From contig JAUMIR010000003.1 in the NCBI GenBank assembly GCA_030847615.1, positions 337,905,756 to 337,969,755 on the forward strand: DNA of 64,000 bases, written 5' to 3'. The translations under genes were made by a program, and so were the position numbers. The notes beneath the pieces were generated by a model, which was not told the DNA's origin, searched no databases, and saw nothing but the letters and a program-made list of their open reading frames with translations. Positions 21,560-32,749 of the stretch are shown here, piece after piece. Numbering within the stretch: the first letter of the stretch is position 1; each line of letters opens with the position of its first letter. This DNA comes from Gambelia wislizenii (Eukaryota > Chordata > Lepidosauria > Squamata > Crotaphytidae).

Positions 21560-21905
21560 AACGGGGAGGACTGTTTCATCACCTCAGCACATGATTGCTA
21601 TGGCAAAAAATCCAACGTAGCAATTCTGGGTGCTCCCTTGCTGGCAAGCTCCACCCCTGTGCATATCCGACCAATCAAGCTCTGAGAACTGAGAATGTGC
21701 AGCGATGCGAATTGGTTGTCCTAATGAGCTATAGTGGGCATTCCCACACATTATTTTTACAAAATACGGGAAAAACCACAAAGGCTTTTCCCACTGAATA
21801 TTTAGAGCTTTTTGGCTCCCTCCTTCCAACTATGGTAGATTGATACAGGATCCAATCTAGACAAAACATATTCTCCTCAAATTCTATGAGGAGACAACCC
21901 CTTGG
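21560..21905 (-). mobile_element. Unclassified interspersed repeat, family D
   Basis: The best preserved member. On minus it runs CTCCTCATAGAATTTGAGGA, GGAAAAGCCTTTGTGG, ATTAGGACAACCAATTCGC, ending near GCCATAGCAATCAT. Confidence 0.5.
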
Positions 21906-21969
21906 TCTCACTCAATTACTTCTTGAATGGTGAGTCAACATGTAGATAAATCCAATTAACACAATGGAT

Positions 21970-22265
21970 CTGCTCTTTATTTTAATCCTATCATGTGTAT
22001 GACTAAATCCTATTATTGCTTAGACTACTGCAGTGCAGTGTGTGTGGGATACCTCTGAAAACTTTCCAGAAACTTAAGTTACTGCATGATGCCACTGCTA
22101 AGCTACTAACTGGGACTGATTATAGGGTTACACGTCACCAGTTCTTACAGAGCTGCACTGGTTTCTGGCTTATTTGCCAGAATGCTGCTACCTGTAAAGC
22201 CCTAAATGTTTTGAGACTTGGGAACTTGAAAGATACCTCATGAGATTGTTCCAGATATTTAATCT
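21970..22265 (+). mobile_element. L2 LINE ORF2 fragment
   Basis: DYCSAVCVGYL-like text, then a two-frame equivalent of the L2 LHWLPVRFRIQFK to KDTS region. Frames are broken by stops. Confidence 0.5.
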
Positions 22266-22494
22266 CTCTCAGAAAACGAGGAATCTGGAGTAGACCAATG
22301 AAGCTGCATGACAAGAGAATCAGGACAGACACAGTGTTCTTCTCACAGTGCATAAACTATGGAAATATGGAATTAGGTGGTTTCATAAGGAGGATATGTC
22401 TATCAAGGGCTACTAATTATGATGTCTATATGCTGCTGCTGGGAGTACAACAGCGATATGCTACCTCTGAATACTAGTTATTAGGGTACAAGAG

Positions 22495-22620
22495 CGAAAG
22501 GAAGTTGTCCTCATGTCCTGCTTGTGGGCTTCCCGGAGGCATGTCTTTCATCACTGTGGGAAACACGATGCTGGAGTAGATGGGCCTTTGTTCTGATCCA
22601 ACAGGGCTCATCTTTAGTCA
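22495..22620 (+). mobile_element. Unclassified squamate repeat, part 2
   Basis: GATGCTGGAGTAGATGGGCC, TTTGTTCTGATCCAACAGGG is a very common reptilian repeat 3' segment. Non-coding. Confidence 0.45.
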
Positions 22621-23042
22621 TGATGAGCATATAAGACATTGGAATAATTTTCACTGTGATTGTACCATTTCTCAATTTTTTTTTAAGCTGACCAAAGTAA
22701 AATTGATATGGACAGCTACAAATATCATAGGAACCTGAAACTGTATATTTAATTAAAAAAAATGTTTTTTTTTAAAAAAAGTAACCTGAAACTGTATTCT
22801 CCAGATTTATACATGGCTGCTCTGGATGCTAGACCAGATAGAACACATCTATATGCAAGTTAGAGAATCCAATGTGGTTTCCAGTTAAGGAACTAATTGT
22901 GAAACAAGTTGTATAAGAAGTAGCATGCTTAGGGACCATAAGAACAAATGTATCACTCCTTGTTCAAGTAGAGCTGGGGAATAAATAATTAAGTTTAGAT
23001 AGTTATGTACCAGTTAGCTGTCTCCTCAACAAAATATAACTG

Positions 23043-23370
23043 CAGTATGAACGCCATATCCACAGGGCTGGTACCCATCGTTTCACTTACCCACAGCTGA
23101 AAAACACACATTCTCTCTAGGCATTTCCTAGGTCCTCCGGCATGATTCTATGGTAAGCTTCTGCCAGAAGTTGACCATTGAGTCATGTTGGAGGACCCAG
23201 AAAATGCTTAGAGAGGTGTTCTCTCTAGGAATCTCTAGGTCCTCCAGCACAACTCTATAGTATGCTTGGGATGGAAGTCATTCATTTCAATAGGGTTCAC
23301 TGTTATCCACATTTCATGTTTCCATAATAAGTCCAGGAATGTATCCCCTGTGGATATGGGGGTCATACTG
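23043..23370. mobile_element. Tigger-like palindromic MITE
   Basis: Ends CAGTATGAACGCCATATCC and GATATGGGGGTCATACTG are inverted. Repeated CTAGGTCCTC blocks inside pair with each other. Confidence 0.6.
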
Positions 23371-23996
23371 AGTTAATTTGTTGGAAATAATTATATATGT
23401 TTAACTAGTTGTGCACTCAACTCTGTACCTGTGGTGCAAAGAATAAAAGCTCTTGCCTGGTTATTTATTGTGGGGTGGTCTCAAGAGGAAGATGATGGTT
23501 GCACTGGGGATGTTAGAAAATGGAGATGGCAGAGGTTGAAATTGACACCCATGGCCCCTATATGCAAAACATGTGCTCTAACAGTGACCTTAGCAGGCTA
23601 GACCTCTTGATTCTAAGTGAATAGGGAGGAAAGGAGGCAATTATTCTACTGTAGAGAAAAATGTTCTGCCTATGCTCAGAGGTGCACAAAATAGTTTTGA
23701 TTAAGAATTCTCCACCTTTGTTTCAATAGCTGACCTTTGCATCATTTATAACTGTGCAGAAAATTGCAGTCAAGGATTTTAAAAATTATTTTCCTAAAAT
23801 AAATCAATATATAGTAAACCAAACTTAAATTTGTATACTTTAGAGGCTTTTTACTTTCCAGCATTGACATATATCCCTCATCCTCTTTCCATGACCTTGA
23901 AGCCCTGCATTTTATCAAAGCATTTGCTGTTATCCAAACTTTATGACCTATCCACTCCATTCTTTCACACACCATTTATTGCACTGTTGCTACAGA

Positions 23997-24289
23997 GATC
24001 ACCAACAATGGTCCGCCGTGGCCTCACATCGGGAGGCATGGAGACGCACTATCCACAATGCTGCAGCCTTATTTGAGAACTCACGCCAAACAAGTCTTGA
24101 AGAGAAACGACAACGCTGAAAGAATCACAACCCGGAAACATCATCCAAGGAGACCTTTTGCTGTGCTTTCTGCAACCGGACTTGTTTATCTCGGATTGGC
24201 CTTTTTAGTCATCAGCACACATGCAGAAAACGCAGGATGAGTCCTTTCTGAATCTTCATTTGCGAATAAAAGCCAGAGAGAGCTACAGA
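23997..24289 (+). mobile_element. Zinc-finger LINE, 3'-end copy (Z2)
   Basis: It starts GATCACCAACAATGG and ends AAAAGCCAGAGAGAG. The true frame encodes the block after DHQQW, then EKRQRR and CCAFCNRTCLSRIGLFSHQ. Other-frame ORFs over it are shadows. Confidence 0.8.
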
Positions 24290-24549
24290 GAGTACATACA
24301 AAATTCATAAACACATGTGCTAGCATTCAGCTACTACAGATGGTGGCTGCCCAGCTTTTGTCAGGTACTGCTCCATACCAGAATCCAACACCATTGCTGA
24401 AAACTCTGCGCTGACTGACTACTGGGTAGGGATGTAATTCTTCACTAAGTTTCTTCTCAAAGGTAGCAACAAATAATTTCAGCAATTTTCTTCCCAGTGC
24501 AAGCAAGTTTATGAAAACCACACCGTTTCTGAAAACTATTCACAATTTG

Positions 24550-24830
24550 GGACTTATTCTGTGCAACATTTGCACGTGGTTGCTGCACAGAAGCCAGCAT
24601 TTTCCATGGGGAAAATAATATTTCAATGCTGAAAAATGTTGTTTTCTATGCAAATCAACCATGTGTGAATTTTACACAGAATAAATTGTCAATTACATCA
24701 TTTTCTGTGTAGAAAACAGCATTTTCTGTACAGGAATTAATATTTCTTCATGGGAATATTATTTTCCATACAGAAAATGCTGTTTATTGTGCAAAACAAC
24801 CACATATGAAATATTGCAAAGAATAAGTTA
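24550..24830. repeat. AT-rich region of inverted and direct short repeats
   Basis: AAAATGCTGTTT and AAAACAGCATTTTC motifs alternate with GGGAAAATAATATT and AATATTATTTTCC. It resembles 54350-54480. Class unknown. Confidence 0.4.
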
Positions 24831-25023
24831 TGAACTGCGAAGATTCTTATCAGTCCAGGATTCTTCTCATCAGGGTTTCTCAACACTTGAAAAACATGTT
24901 TTTCAACCATTTTTTTCTAATATTTTCAAATATTCTTTCATGTTTTTGGTACTACAGTACAAAGCACTAAACAACTTAGGACCAAGATAACTAATAACAT
25001 GTATTCTACTCAACCATCCTCCC

Positions 25024-25895
25024 AAATCATAGAATCATAGAGTTGGAAGAGACCACAAGGGCCATCTAGTCCATCTTCATTCTGCCTTGCAGAAACACAC
25101 AATCAAAACATTCCTGACAGATGGCCATCCAGCCTTTTTTTCAAAACCTCCAAAGAAGGAGACTCCACCACACTACAAGACAGTGCATTCCACTGCTGAA
25201 CAGCTATTACTGTCAGGAAGTTCTTCCTAATGTTTAGGTGGAATCTCTTTTCCTGTAGTTTGAATCCACTGTTCTGTGTCCTAGTCTCTGGAGCAGCAGA
25301 AAATAAGCTTGCTCCATCCACAGTATGACATCCCTTCAAATATTTAAACATGACTATCATGTCACCTCTTAACCTTCTCTTCTCCAGACTAAACATGCCC
25401 AGCTCCCTAAGCCACTCCTCAGAGGGCATGGCCTCCAGACCACCCACCATCCTGGTTGCCCTCCTCTGGACACATTCTTGCTTCTCAATATCCTTCCTGA
25501 ATTGTGGTGCCCAGAACTGGACACAGTATTCCAGGTGAGGGCTGACCAAAGCAGAATAGAGTGGCACTATTACTTCCCTTGATCTAGATACTATACTCCT
25601 ATTAATGGAGCCTATATAATTGCATTGGCTTTTTTAGCTGCTGCATCACACTGCTGACTCATGTTCAGTTTATGGTCTACAAAGACTCCTAGATCCCTTT
25701 CGCATGTACTGCCATCAAGCCAGGTGTCACCCATCCTATATATGTGCATTTCATTTTAACTACCCAGGTGTAGTATCCTACATTTCTCCCTGTTGAAATT
25801 CATTTTGTTAGTTTTGGCCCAGCTTTCTAATCTGTTCAGGTCATTTTGGATTCTGATCCTGTCCTCTGGGATATTAGCTACCCCTCCTAATTGTG
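25024..25895 (-). mobile_element. CR1 LINE 3' end, near-complete C-terminus
   Basis: On minus: IQNDLNRLESWAKTNKMNF, REKCRILHLGS, a gap with frame breaks, then LVSPHLEYCVQFWAPQFRK, GMFSLEKRRLRGDMIVMFK, RFHLNIRKNFL, LKKRLDGHLSGMF and the CR1 3' terminus CTCTATGATTCTATGATTT. The 25103-25567 frame is open for 154 codons; upstream ones are broken. Confidence 0.88.
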
Positions 25896-26084
25896 GGGGT
25901 CTTCTGAGAAGGCCCTCCTGACAGTTTCTACTGAGATCCACCTGGAGTCCAGGAATAATATGGCAATTAACGTATTGACTCTCTGTCTGGTAGAATGTCC
26001 TTCCAGCTGAGAGTAGGTGAGTACTAACACTTCTCTGTCTTTGGAGTTTACTGGAAACTTTTCCTACTAGACAAGCATTTCTTG

Positions 26085-26425
26085 ATGATGATAATGCTGC
26101 TGCTGCTGCTGCTGATCTTTATTTCTGTCCCACTCCCACCCCCATTTGGGACTCAAAGCAGCGTACAATAAAAAGACATTGCTAAAACCAGCAAAATACA
26201 AAAGTTAAAACACAATTAAACAACTAAAAATGTTAAAAACAGCTAAAACTCTAAAAACACACACATATATACACCTACACATACACAATGCTCACATATA
26301 CCCTAGCACTGCCATTAGCAAAGATCAGCAAAGGCCTGCCGAAACAGGAAAGTTTTTACTTGGCCCCGGAAGGATGGCAGGGAAGGTGCCAATCTGATTT
26401 CTCTGTGCAGAGCATTCCAGTCATG
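26085..26425 (-). mobile_element. L2 LINE 3' end
   Basis: A (TGC)n tract, then CTTTATTTCTGTCCCACTCC, GGACTCAAAGCAGCGTACA is the inverse L2 3'UTR. Beyond it, GCCTGCCGAAACAGGAAAG corresponds to the L2 QAFPE-type end. 26426-26743 shows nothing else clear. Confidence 0.6.
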
Positions 26426-26743
26426 AGCCTGATACATTCCAGTCATTGTTGTTTCAATGCCTTTGTTTTCACTGTAATATTTTTGTATTTATTTGTTTTG
26501 ATCTATTGTATAGCACTTCAAAACCTTCAATATGGAACAGTTCGTAAATTCTATTAAATGAATAATGTAAATTTTTCAATACTGAGCAGTTTATAAATTC
26601 TGTTAAACGAATATCCATCTTTGCTGTAACATCCAATCACCAGCACTGAAGTAAGCAATATACCATCCTGTAATTCATATATATATAAAAAACAGTAAAA
26701 TAAGTAAGTGTGGTATAGCAGCTTCATTAAATAAAGATCTTAC

Positions 26744-29316
26744 CTCCTGGAGAAACTTGTCATTCATCTGGCCAAAATGATGGGTTGAAGATTTAATGCC
26801 AGATACCACAAGTCCCGAACTGTAAATTCGAGGCTTCTGCAAATCAGGTTTAAACTTGTCATATAGAATGTTGCCAGATTTAATGTCTCCTTCATTTGAA
26901 CACTTCTGCTCGGTTGTTGCTCCTGGCATGGTGCAAGCAGGAGGAGCATAGGGTAATCCAGCTGGAACAAATGTATGGTCAAGCTGGGTTATTGCCTGGG
27001 GGTTCCTTCTAATGTAAGTGATGATTTTCGGTCTCACATGTTTGGGCTTGGGGATCTCTGGTTTTGCCTCAATCTGCTCTTCAGGCTTCTCAGTACAATA
27101 GCTTTCTCCATCTACCTTGGTTGGGTGAGAACCCTTGGAATGTATAAGGATAGGCTTAGGGATCCCACTGTTACAGACAGTTTTGTTAAGCACTTTGGGA
27201 GATAGGCTTAACAACTCTGTATCATCAAGAGAAGGCAAAACTGCTGCGGATGGCAGCTTGTCAACGTGAAGTGCATAGAGATCTTTCAGATTGCTGTTTG
27301 AGACCATGGGGTGGCTGTTAACATTCACATTTGCCACAGGGTGTAATGGAGTTGGGGCACACAGAAAGGTACCAGTTGTTTCTGGTATTTTGTAGCCCTC
27401 TGACATGTCATTTGAAATATGTCTCTTTGCAGTCATTCCTATCTTTTTGCTCTCCACTGTGGTCTCTACCTCAATGTCCTGAGTGTGAGAATGGCCATCT
27501 AATACTTCACTAAATGCTTTTGGGTGCTCCAGATCAGAGGTGAGCACTGCAGCATTTTCATTCTGTGCTTTGTTAAGCATCTGCTTATCTTCATTATTGC
27601 TCAGGTGTTTGCTATCTGGTACATCAATGTTATTTGTCAAAGATGGATGCCCACCAAGTATTTGATTATAACTTGTGTCAGCATCATGTAGGTTTTTATT
27701 TCTTGTAGGTGTCGGTGTATCACTGGGTTTGTCATCATCAGCACCAGGCAATACAGAACCCACCTCATTTCCCACTACATATTCCTCATTCCCTTGGTTC
27801 ATTGCCATGCTGTCACTATGACTGGTTCCCCTTCTTAAACCTGGGGAGTTATTGCTTCTTACCAGTCTGTCACTGGTGTGGTAAAGCCCTTTGTTTAAGT
27901 ATGAATCATCTCCTTTGCCACCAGGCTCTTGCAACTGAAGTGGTTTTGCTTTGTGTTCTTCACATCCATAATCCTTTTTATTTTGCACTGCCGTGTTATT
28001 TCCCTCTGTCTGACATCCAAGAAATTCAGCCAGCATAAGCCTGTCAATTTTTTGCTGACATATGCTCTTAGACTGTGGACTTCTCAAGTCTGCTTTCCCT
28101 CTCTTATCACCCTGATGATCTAATTGTGCTTCTGATTTCCAAATTTCATTGGATTTAACAGTTAGTTGTAGATCAACATGAGCAGGATATGGAGAGCCCT
28201 GCTTGTTGAAGTCTGGCACATTGTCCCCGGTTGGTTGTGTTACATGGACATTTGATGTGTTCATTACTGAGGTAGATGAAGGTTTAGAATAATGCATGAT
28301 GTTTTCCTCTGATACACTATCAGTTGGATGAAACACCATACCTAAAAAATGGTCTGCTGATGTTTTCCGAGATTTCTCTGTCTCCCCAGCCAAATGATGT
28401 GAGGTGTCAATAGAGTCCAAGGATGCAGAAAGCAAGCGTTTTCCTGATACGCGACCAACAAATTCTTTACCAAAAACTTCAGTTTTTGCCACAAGTTTTC
28501 TTGATCTCCCCAAAGATAGCCGTTTTATTCCTTCTGGCTCAATCCTTCTAGGTGTTTTATCCTTTGAAACATGTTGAATGAGATCGGCATCACTTTTAGA
28601 AAGAACTACTGAAAAGGTATCATTTGTATTAATCCTCAGATTGGACAAACTATGTCCTCGGCTAATAGGGACTAGCTTTGAAGTTTCCTTAACTCCATCA
28701 GTCATATAATCTTTGTACAATTCCCTGCTGGTGGTAGAAGGCAGCCTAAACTCTGAATGGCCAGTTGTACCCTGAAGCCTGTTCTTCTCCAAATCTAATT
28801 GTGTAATATTTTCTGGCTCTCCTGTGTTCAAAGGTCTTGTCTCTCCCAACAAATCATTTGCCCTTATCTCTCCTCTAGAGGTTCTGACTTCAGAAGTGAT
28901 TTGGTTGGCATTTGTATCCCCCACAGTCACCATCCGTTCATTGTTATTTTTAATCTCATTCCTGTTGCCCTGTAACAAATTGTAACATGAGTTGTTGGGA
29001 ACCAGTGGCGTACTCATTTTCAGATTCCAAGTGGCCACTTCTCCTACAACCCTGCTGAAAGACAAATCTCCTCTAACTCTATTACCCACTAAGCATGCTT
29101 CTCTAAGGGGATTCAAACTGATCCGGCAGGAAAAATTCCTTTGCAAACCACTTGAGCCTCTTGTCAGTTACATCCTTCTGATGAGTCAGTCATTATTAGG
29201 CCAGAGTAAGAAGCCAAGAAATCTCCGGAGTAAGAAGCCAAGAAAGAGAGATGGGATTTAATAAATGCAAGAGATGTCCATTACAGTTCCATTGAAGGAC
29301 AGATAGTCCATTGAAC
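26744..29316 (-). CDS. MTUS2: MTUS2 large first coding exon (CDS 29017..26744, 5'UTR 29316..29018)
   Basis: This exon encodes the N-terminal 758 residues of MTUS2/TIP150, a microtubule plus-end scaffold that in mammals binds EB1 and the depolymerising kinesin MCAK. The start is the first in-frame ATG, at 29017, giving MSTPLVPNNSCYN, which aligns with the mammalian N-terminus as I recall it; an A lies at -3. The open frame extends upstream only through non-ATG codons. The protein is Ser/Asn/Thr-rich, with no membrane segment and no obvious folded domain. The best anchor is the basic block KPKHVRPKIITYIRRNPQA at residues 657-675, shared by MTUS1 and MTUS2. An SxIP-type EB1-binding candidate (SGIP, followed by KP) is at 617-620. 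FKPDLQKPR lies near the exon end. The exon ends CAG GAG|GTAAGA, a strong donor at phase 0. It starts after a long pyrimidine tract and GCAG at 29317-29320. The frame is intact, so the gene looks functional. The paralogue MTUS1 is the main alternative, but the residue pattern fits MTUS2 better. Confidence 0.93.
29018..29316 (-). promoter_or_regulatory. MTUS2: MTUS2 5' leader segment with short upstream ORFs
   Basis: The untranslated part of the large exon carries several upstream ATGs before the main start. One opens at 29311 and runs 17 codons to a TAA at 29258; a three-codon ORF (MEL) lies inside it in another frame. A 9-codon ORF (MTDSSEGCN) runs 29193..29164. All end before 29017, so they could reduce initiation or permit re-initiation. 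The leader also holds a direct repeat of GAGTAAGAAGCCAAGAA at 29204-29220 and 29229-29245. Use of the 29316 acceptor is inferred from its quality. Any regulatory effect is inference. Confidence 0.55.
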
Positions 29317-30085
29317 CTGCAAGAGAAGAAACAGAGGATTATGTCAGTTTAAATCACACAACATTGTATTCAGAATTACATAACCAAACTGACACGGAGT
29401 CAGAGATCCATGCAGAGACCATTCTTCTCAACAGACACAAAGCATGATTCACTATCCCACCCACAAATACCTGGCAAGTTTTTCTTTAGCTTTACAAAAC
29501 AATGGTCTATTAAGAAGACAGCTAGTGCAGACATTCACAATGTTATTGGCTAAGAGCATAGGTTGTCAGACAAAAAGAGCCCAGTTCAAACCTCAAGTCA
29601 ACCATAAACACTTTAAACATCAGGCATGAATTGCCAAGGCAGAGCAGCCAACTGCTTTTGTTAAAAAAAAAGTTCCTCTTTTGTGAAAAACAACAAATTT
29701 TACAGGTGCCTAGCACAAAAAGATCTGGGATTACCTGTCTGAAATTTGGCTGGATTAATTCCATTTTTAGGGACTATTATGTTCCCAAATTGTACACATA
29801 TGTATGTAGGGAAAAACAAAAAAAGTTATAGCCCTTTGGTTTCCCGATGAAAGTCAATGGAGATCCACGTTTGAGAGTCTCCATTCAGATTCAGTGTCTA
29901 GATCAGTATGGATGCAGATCAGTCCAGGGTGAATTGGTCCATGACTTGAATCACTCATTCAGGCTCCAAACTGAATAGCCTCATTTCAAATGCCATAAAA
30001 TAAACCAATATATATGTAGGACTGTTACTTCATCATCACCACCATCATTATTATTTCTCTCTGTCCACGACCCTCAAAAATACAT
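29317..30085. other. 5' intron of MTUS2, unassigned
   Basis: Sequence upstream of the large-exon acceptor. No other exon or repeat was recognised. Confidence 0.5.
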
Positions 30086-30435
30086 CTGGTGGGAACATGG
30101 GAGAGGGTGTGCCCACTGTGTGCTCTAGGCTCTGGAACTCCCTTTCCAGAGATGTTAGACTGGCACCCTCCTTGCTATCTTTCTGCAGGCAGGTAAAGAA
30201 TTTTGGTGTTGCTTTGGCATGCCTTGGAAGACTGATTGTTCAAATGGAAAAGGCATTGCATAATACACTGGGTTTTCTTTTTGTTCTTTTTCATTTAATG
30301 GTTTATGTTTTTAATGGGTTTTAATTTTTTGACAATTGAATAACATTTTTAACTTTTATATGCTCTGGATTTTAGCTGTGTTTGTTTTAACTGTTGTAAT
30401 CCACTTTGAGTCCCAAACTGAGATAAAGGATGGAG
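30086..30435 (+). mobile_element. L2 LINE C-terminus and 3'UTR
   Basis: GEGVPTVCSRLWNSLSRDVRL, shortened relative to intact L2, then a 3' end with CTGTTGTAATCCACTTTGAG, TCCCAAACTGAGATAAAGG. Confidence 0.6.
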
Positions 30436-30520
30436 AGATGGAGTGTGTGAAGGAGGGAGGGAGGAAGGGAGGGAAGAGGAGGAGAAGGAGGAGATGAATA
30501 TGATGATGGTGAGGATGATA
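30436..30520. repeat. Purine-rich (GGA/GAA) low-complexity tract
   Basis: GAGGGAGGGAGGAAGGGAGG and following GA-rich text at the end of the L2 copy. Confidence 0.8.
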
Positions 30521-30570
30521 ACTAGTTTGGATCCACAAGCCACACACACACAAGCCACCTTGATAGGCCG

Positions 30571-31886
30571 TAAAATGAAGAGTGAAGTCTCTGTACTTGA
30601 ACTGTGCGAATTCAGTCTTCTTAGGTTTGGAATCCATTTCATTTCTACAGTAATATTAATTAAATTAAATTAATTCAACTTAGTATAAGATTGGAACTTA
30701 ACTTTGAAACTTAAGACGACTTCAAAGTTTAAGAAAATACATATTCCTTCAGGTTTCTTTAGAAAATTAAAGAAACTAAAGGTGTGGTTTATCCTAATCT
30801 TAAAGAATTATTATCATCATCATTTTCATTCTGATGGAGATATGTAAAGACTCCTTTGAAGAGCAAATCGTTATTAATACCTAAGTAACTAATACTTGTG
30901 TTAGGTTAAATTATGTTACCACTACTGTTGATTAGCTTTAACATTTTTTTGTGTATTTCCTAAATTTGTTAAAGAAGAAAAGATAATTATGTCTCATTTT
31001 TTCACAGCATGCAGAGCACTAACAGACACAGCATTTTCATCTATTAAATGGTGCTATGATTCATTTTTAAATTTTTATTTTTTATTAATTCTATTTATCA
31101 GTCATTCTCCCAGTAATAATAATTTCCTGGGTGACATCAGAAATGATAAAAACAGTTTTAAAATCACACCTTCCATATAAGAACACAATTCCCCATCACA
31201 GCATTAGGACAGAAACAGTCATTTAAAATCAGACAGGATTAAAAACCATAGCAAGCACCAAATTAACACAAAGCCCAACATGTTATGTATTTGACTTCCT
31301 CAAAGCCATCTTGCCTAAAAACAAGCCATATGGCAGATAAAATGCCTGCCAGCACCATCATAGATTTTCTTTGGATGGGACTATGCACCCAAATCACTGT
31401 TACGATGCATTAGCTACCTCATTAAACTGTAAATGATGTTTAATAATTGCACATGTACTTGAACTGTGAAGTTCTTCTCCTGACATAATACATATTTCTG
31501 AGAATCATAGGTGTGCTATTTGAAGATGTATATTCAGCTCTCTCTTGCTCTCTCCATAGATACAGATATAGATATAGATACAGATATAGATATAGATATC
31601 AGTTATAGGTGAATGTGAGCACACCATGATGAATTTCAACAGACCTGTTTCTCTGAAATACACTGGTATGCATTCACAATCTGACTCATTTCCGCTAATT
31701 TACTTCTGCATTTGCAGTTATACACAAAAGTAATCTGAGAAATTCGCCACACTAACATGAAAATGTTTAATCCATTTCAAAGCTATAAAGAACCCAGTTC
31801 CTTGGTCTATCACTTTCAAGTTGGTGTGTTTTGGGGAATAGAATGAGGCACAATAAGAGAGCATGTAGAATCTATTTGACGTCTCA
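30571..31886. other. Unassigned intronic sequence
   Basis: No repeat or gene recognised except a GATA/CAGATA microsatellite at 31556-31601. Confidence 0.5.
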
Positions 31887-32494
31887 GGGACTCATTCACA
31901 CTACAGAATTATAGTGCTATTATTCCACTTTAACTGCCATGGTTCCATCCTATGGAATCCTGGGATTTGTAGCACTCTGGCTGAAAATTCTAAAAGCCTC
32001 TTCCTAAACTGCCAATCCCAATATTCCATAGGGCAGAAACATGGTAGTTAAACATGGTACTACTCTACGGTGAACTTGCCACGGGTCAACGTAAGAGGGG
32101 CGCTCCAAAAACGTGATACAAAGACTCCCTGAAACAACATCTCAGGCTTGGCCAAATTGATCACCAACAGTGGTCCGCCCTGGCCTCACATCGGGAGGCA
32201 TGGAGACGCACTATCCACAATGCTGCAGCCTTATTTGAGAACTTACGCCGAACAAGTCTTGAAGAGAAATGACAACGCAGAAAGAATCACAACCCAAAAA
32301 CATCACCCAAGGAGACCTTTTGCTGTGCTTTTTGCAACCGGACTTGTTTATCTCGGATTGGCCTTTTTAGTCATCAGCGTGCTTGCAGAAAGCGCGGGAT
32401 GAGTCCTTCCTGAATCTTCGTTTGCGAAGAAAAGCCAGAGAGAGAGGGGGGGGGGTAATGATAGCACTATAATCCTGTAGTGTGAATGGGCCCC
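31887..32494. mobile_element. Palindromic MITE, family B, split by a LINE
   Basis: The left arm 31887-32057 (TCATTCACACTACAGAATTA, CACTTTAACTGCCATGG) pairs with the right end 32460-32494 (ATAGCACTATAATCCTGTAG, TGTGAATGGGCCCC). Much of the right arm is replaced by the LINE insertion. Confidence 0.65.
32058..32456 (+). mobile_element. Zinc-finger LINE, 3'-end copy (Z3)
   Basis: It starts within the YGEL ... GQRKRGAPK block and ends at a (GA)n/(G)n run. The terminal stem-loop CTTCGTTTGCGAAG is perfect at 32416-32429. It interrupts the palindromic MITE. Confidence 0.82.
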
Positions 32495-32702
32495 AGGTGG
32501 CTTTCTCTTGTGAGACATGTTAACTTCAGACAGTTCCAAAATTAAACAAGGACATTATCAGACAAGGCAAAAATCAGGTCATTACAATGCAATAATAACA
32601 TATCAGGCTGAAATTATCAGACAACATCATCCTCTTCCCATGGCCAGTCTGTGCTCCAGCCATGAATAAGATGTCGCTTTTAATGGACAGGTTAAGCCAT
32701 CA

Positions 32703-32711
32703 CTCTCTCTC

Positions 32712-32748
<37 letters not shown>

Positions 32749-32749
32749 G
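32703..32749. repeat. (CT)n microsatellite at LINE 3' end
   Basis: An almost pure CT run that forms the (GA)n tail of the minus-strand LINE copy. Confidence 0.95.

Larger units (their letters stand above)
10641..26743 (-). other. MTUS2: MTUS2 intron between the two coding exons
   Basis: This 16,103-bp intron is bounded by GTAAGA at 26743 and TTTCTGTAG at 10641 on the minus strand. No further coding exon was recognised inside it. The individual mobile elements are listed separately. Parts with no recognised content are 11291-12361, 12961-13319, 14504-15018, 15497-16803, 17961-18810, 22621-23042, 23371-23996 and 24831-25023. Confidence 0.85.

Noticed and set aside
26675..26743. C-terminal continuation of the long frame past 26744
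   Set aside because: It reads through a strong GTAAGA donor into intron, and the family continues in the next exon.
29018..29146. Extension of the MTUS2 frame 43 residues upstream of the ATG at 29017
   Set aside because: The apparent first codon at 29146 is TTG, not ATG. The first in-frame ATG gives the N-terminus expected for MTUS2, so the extension is leader.
30349..30673. ORFs near 30.4-30.6 kb on both strands
   Set aside because: They translate an L2 3' end and a purine tract.
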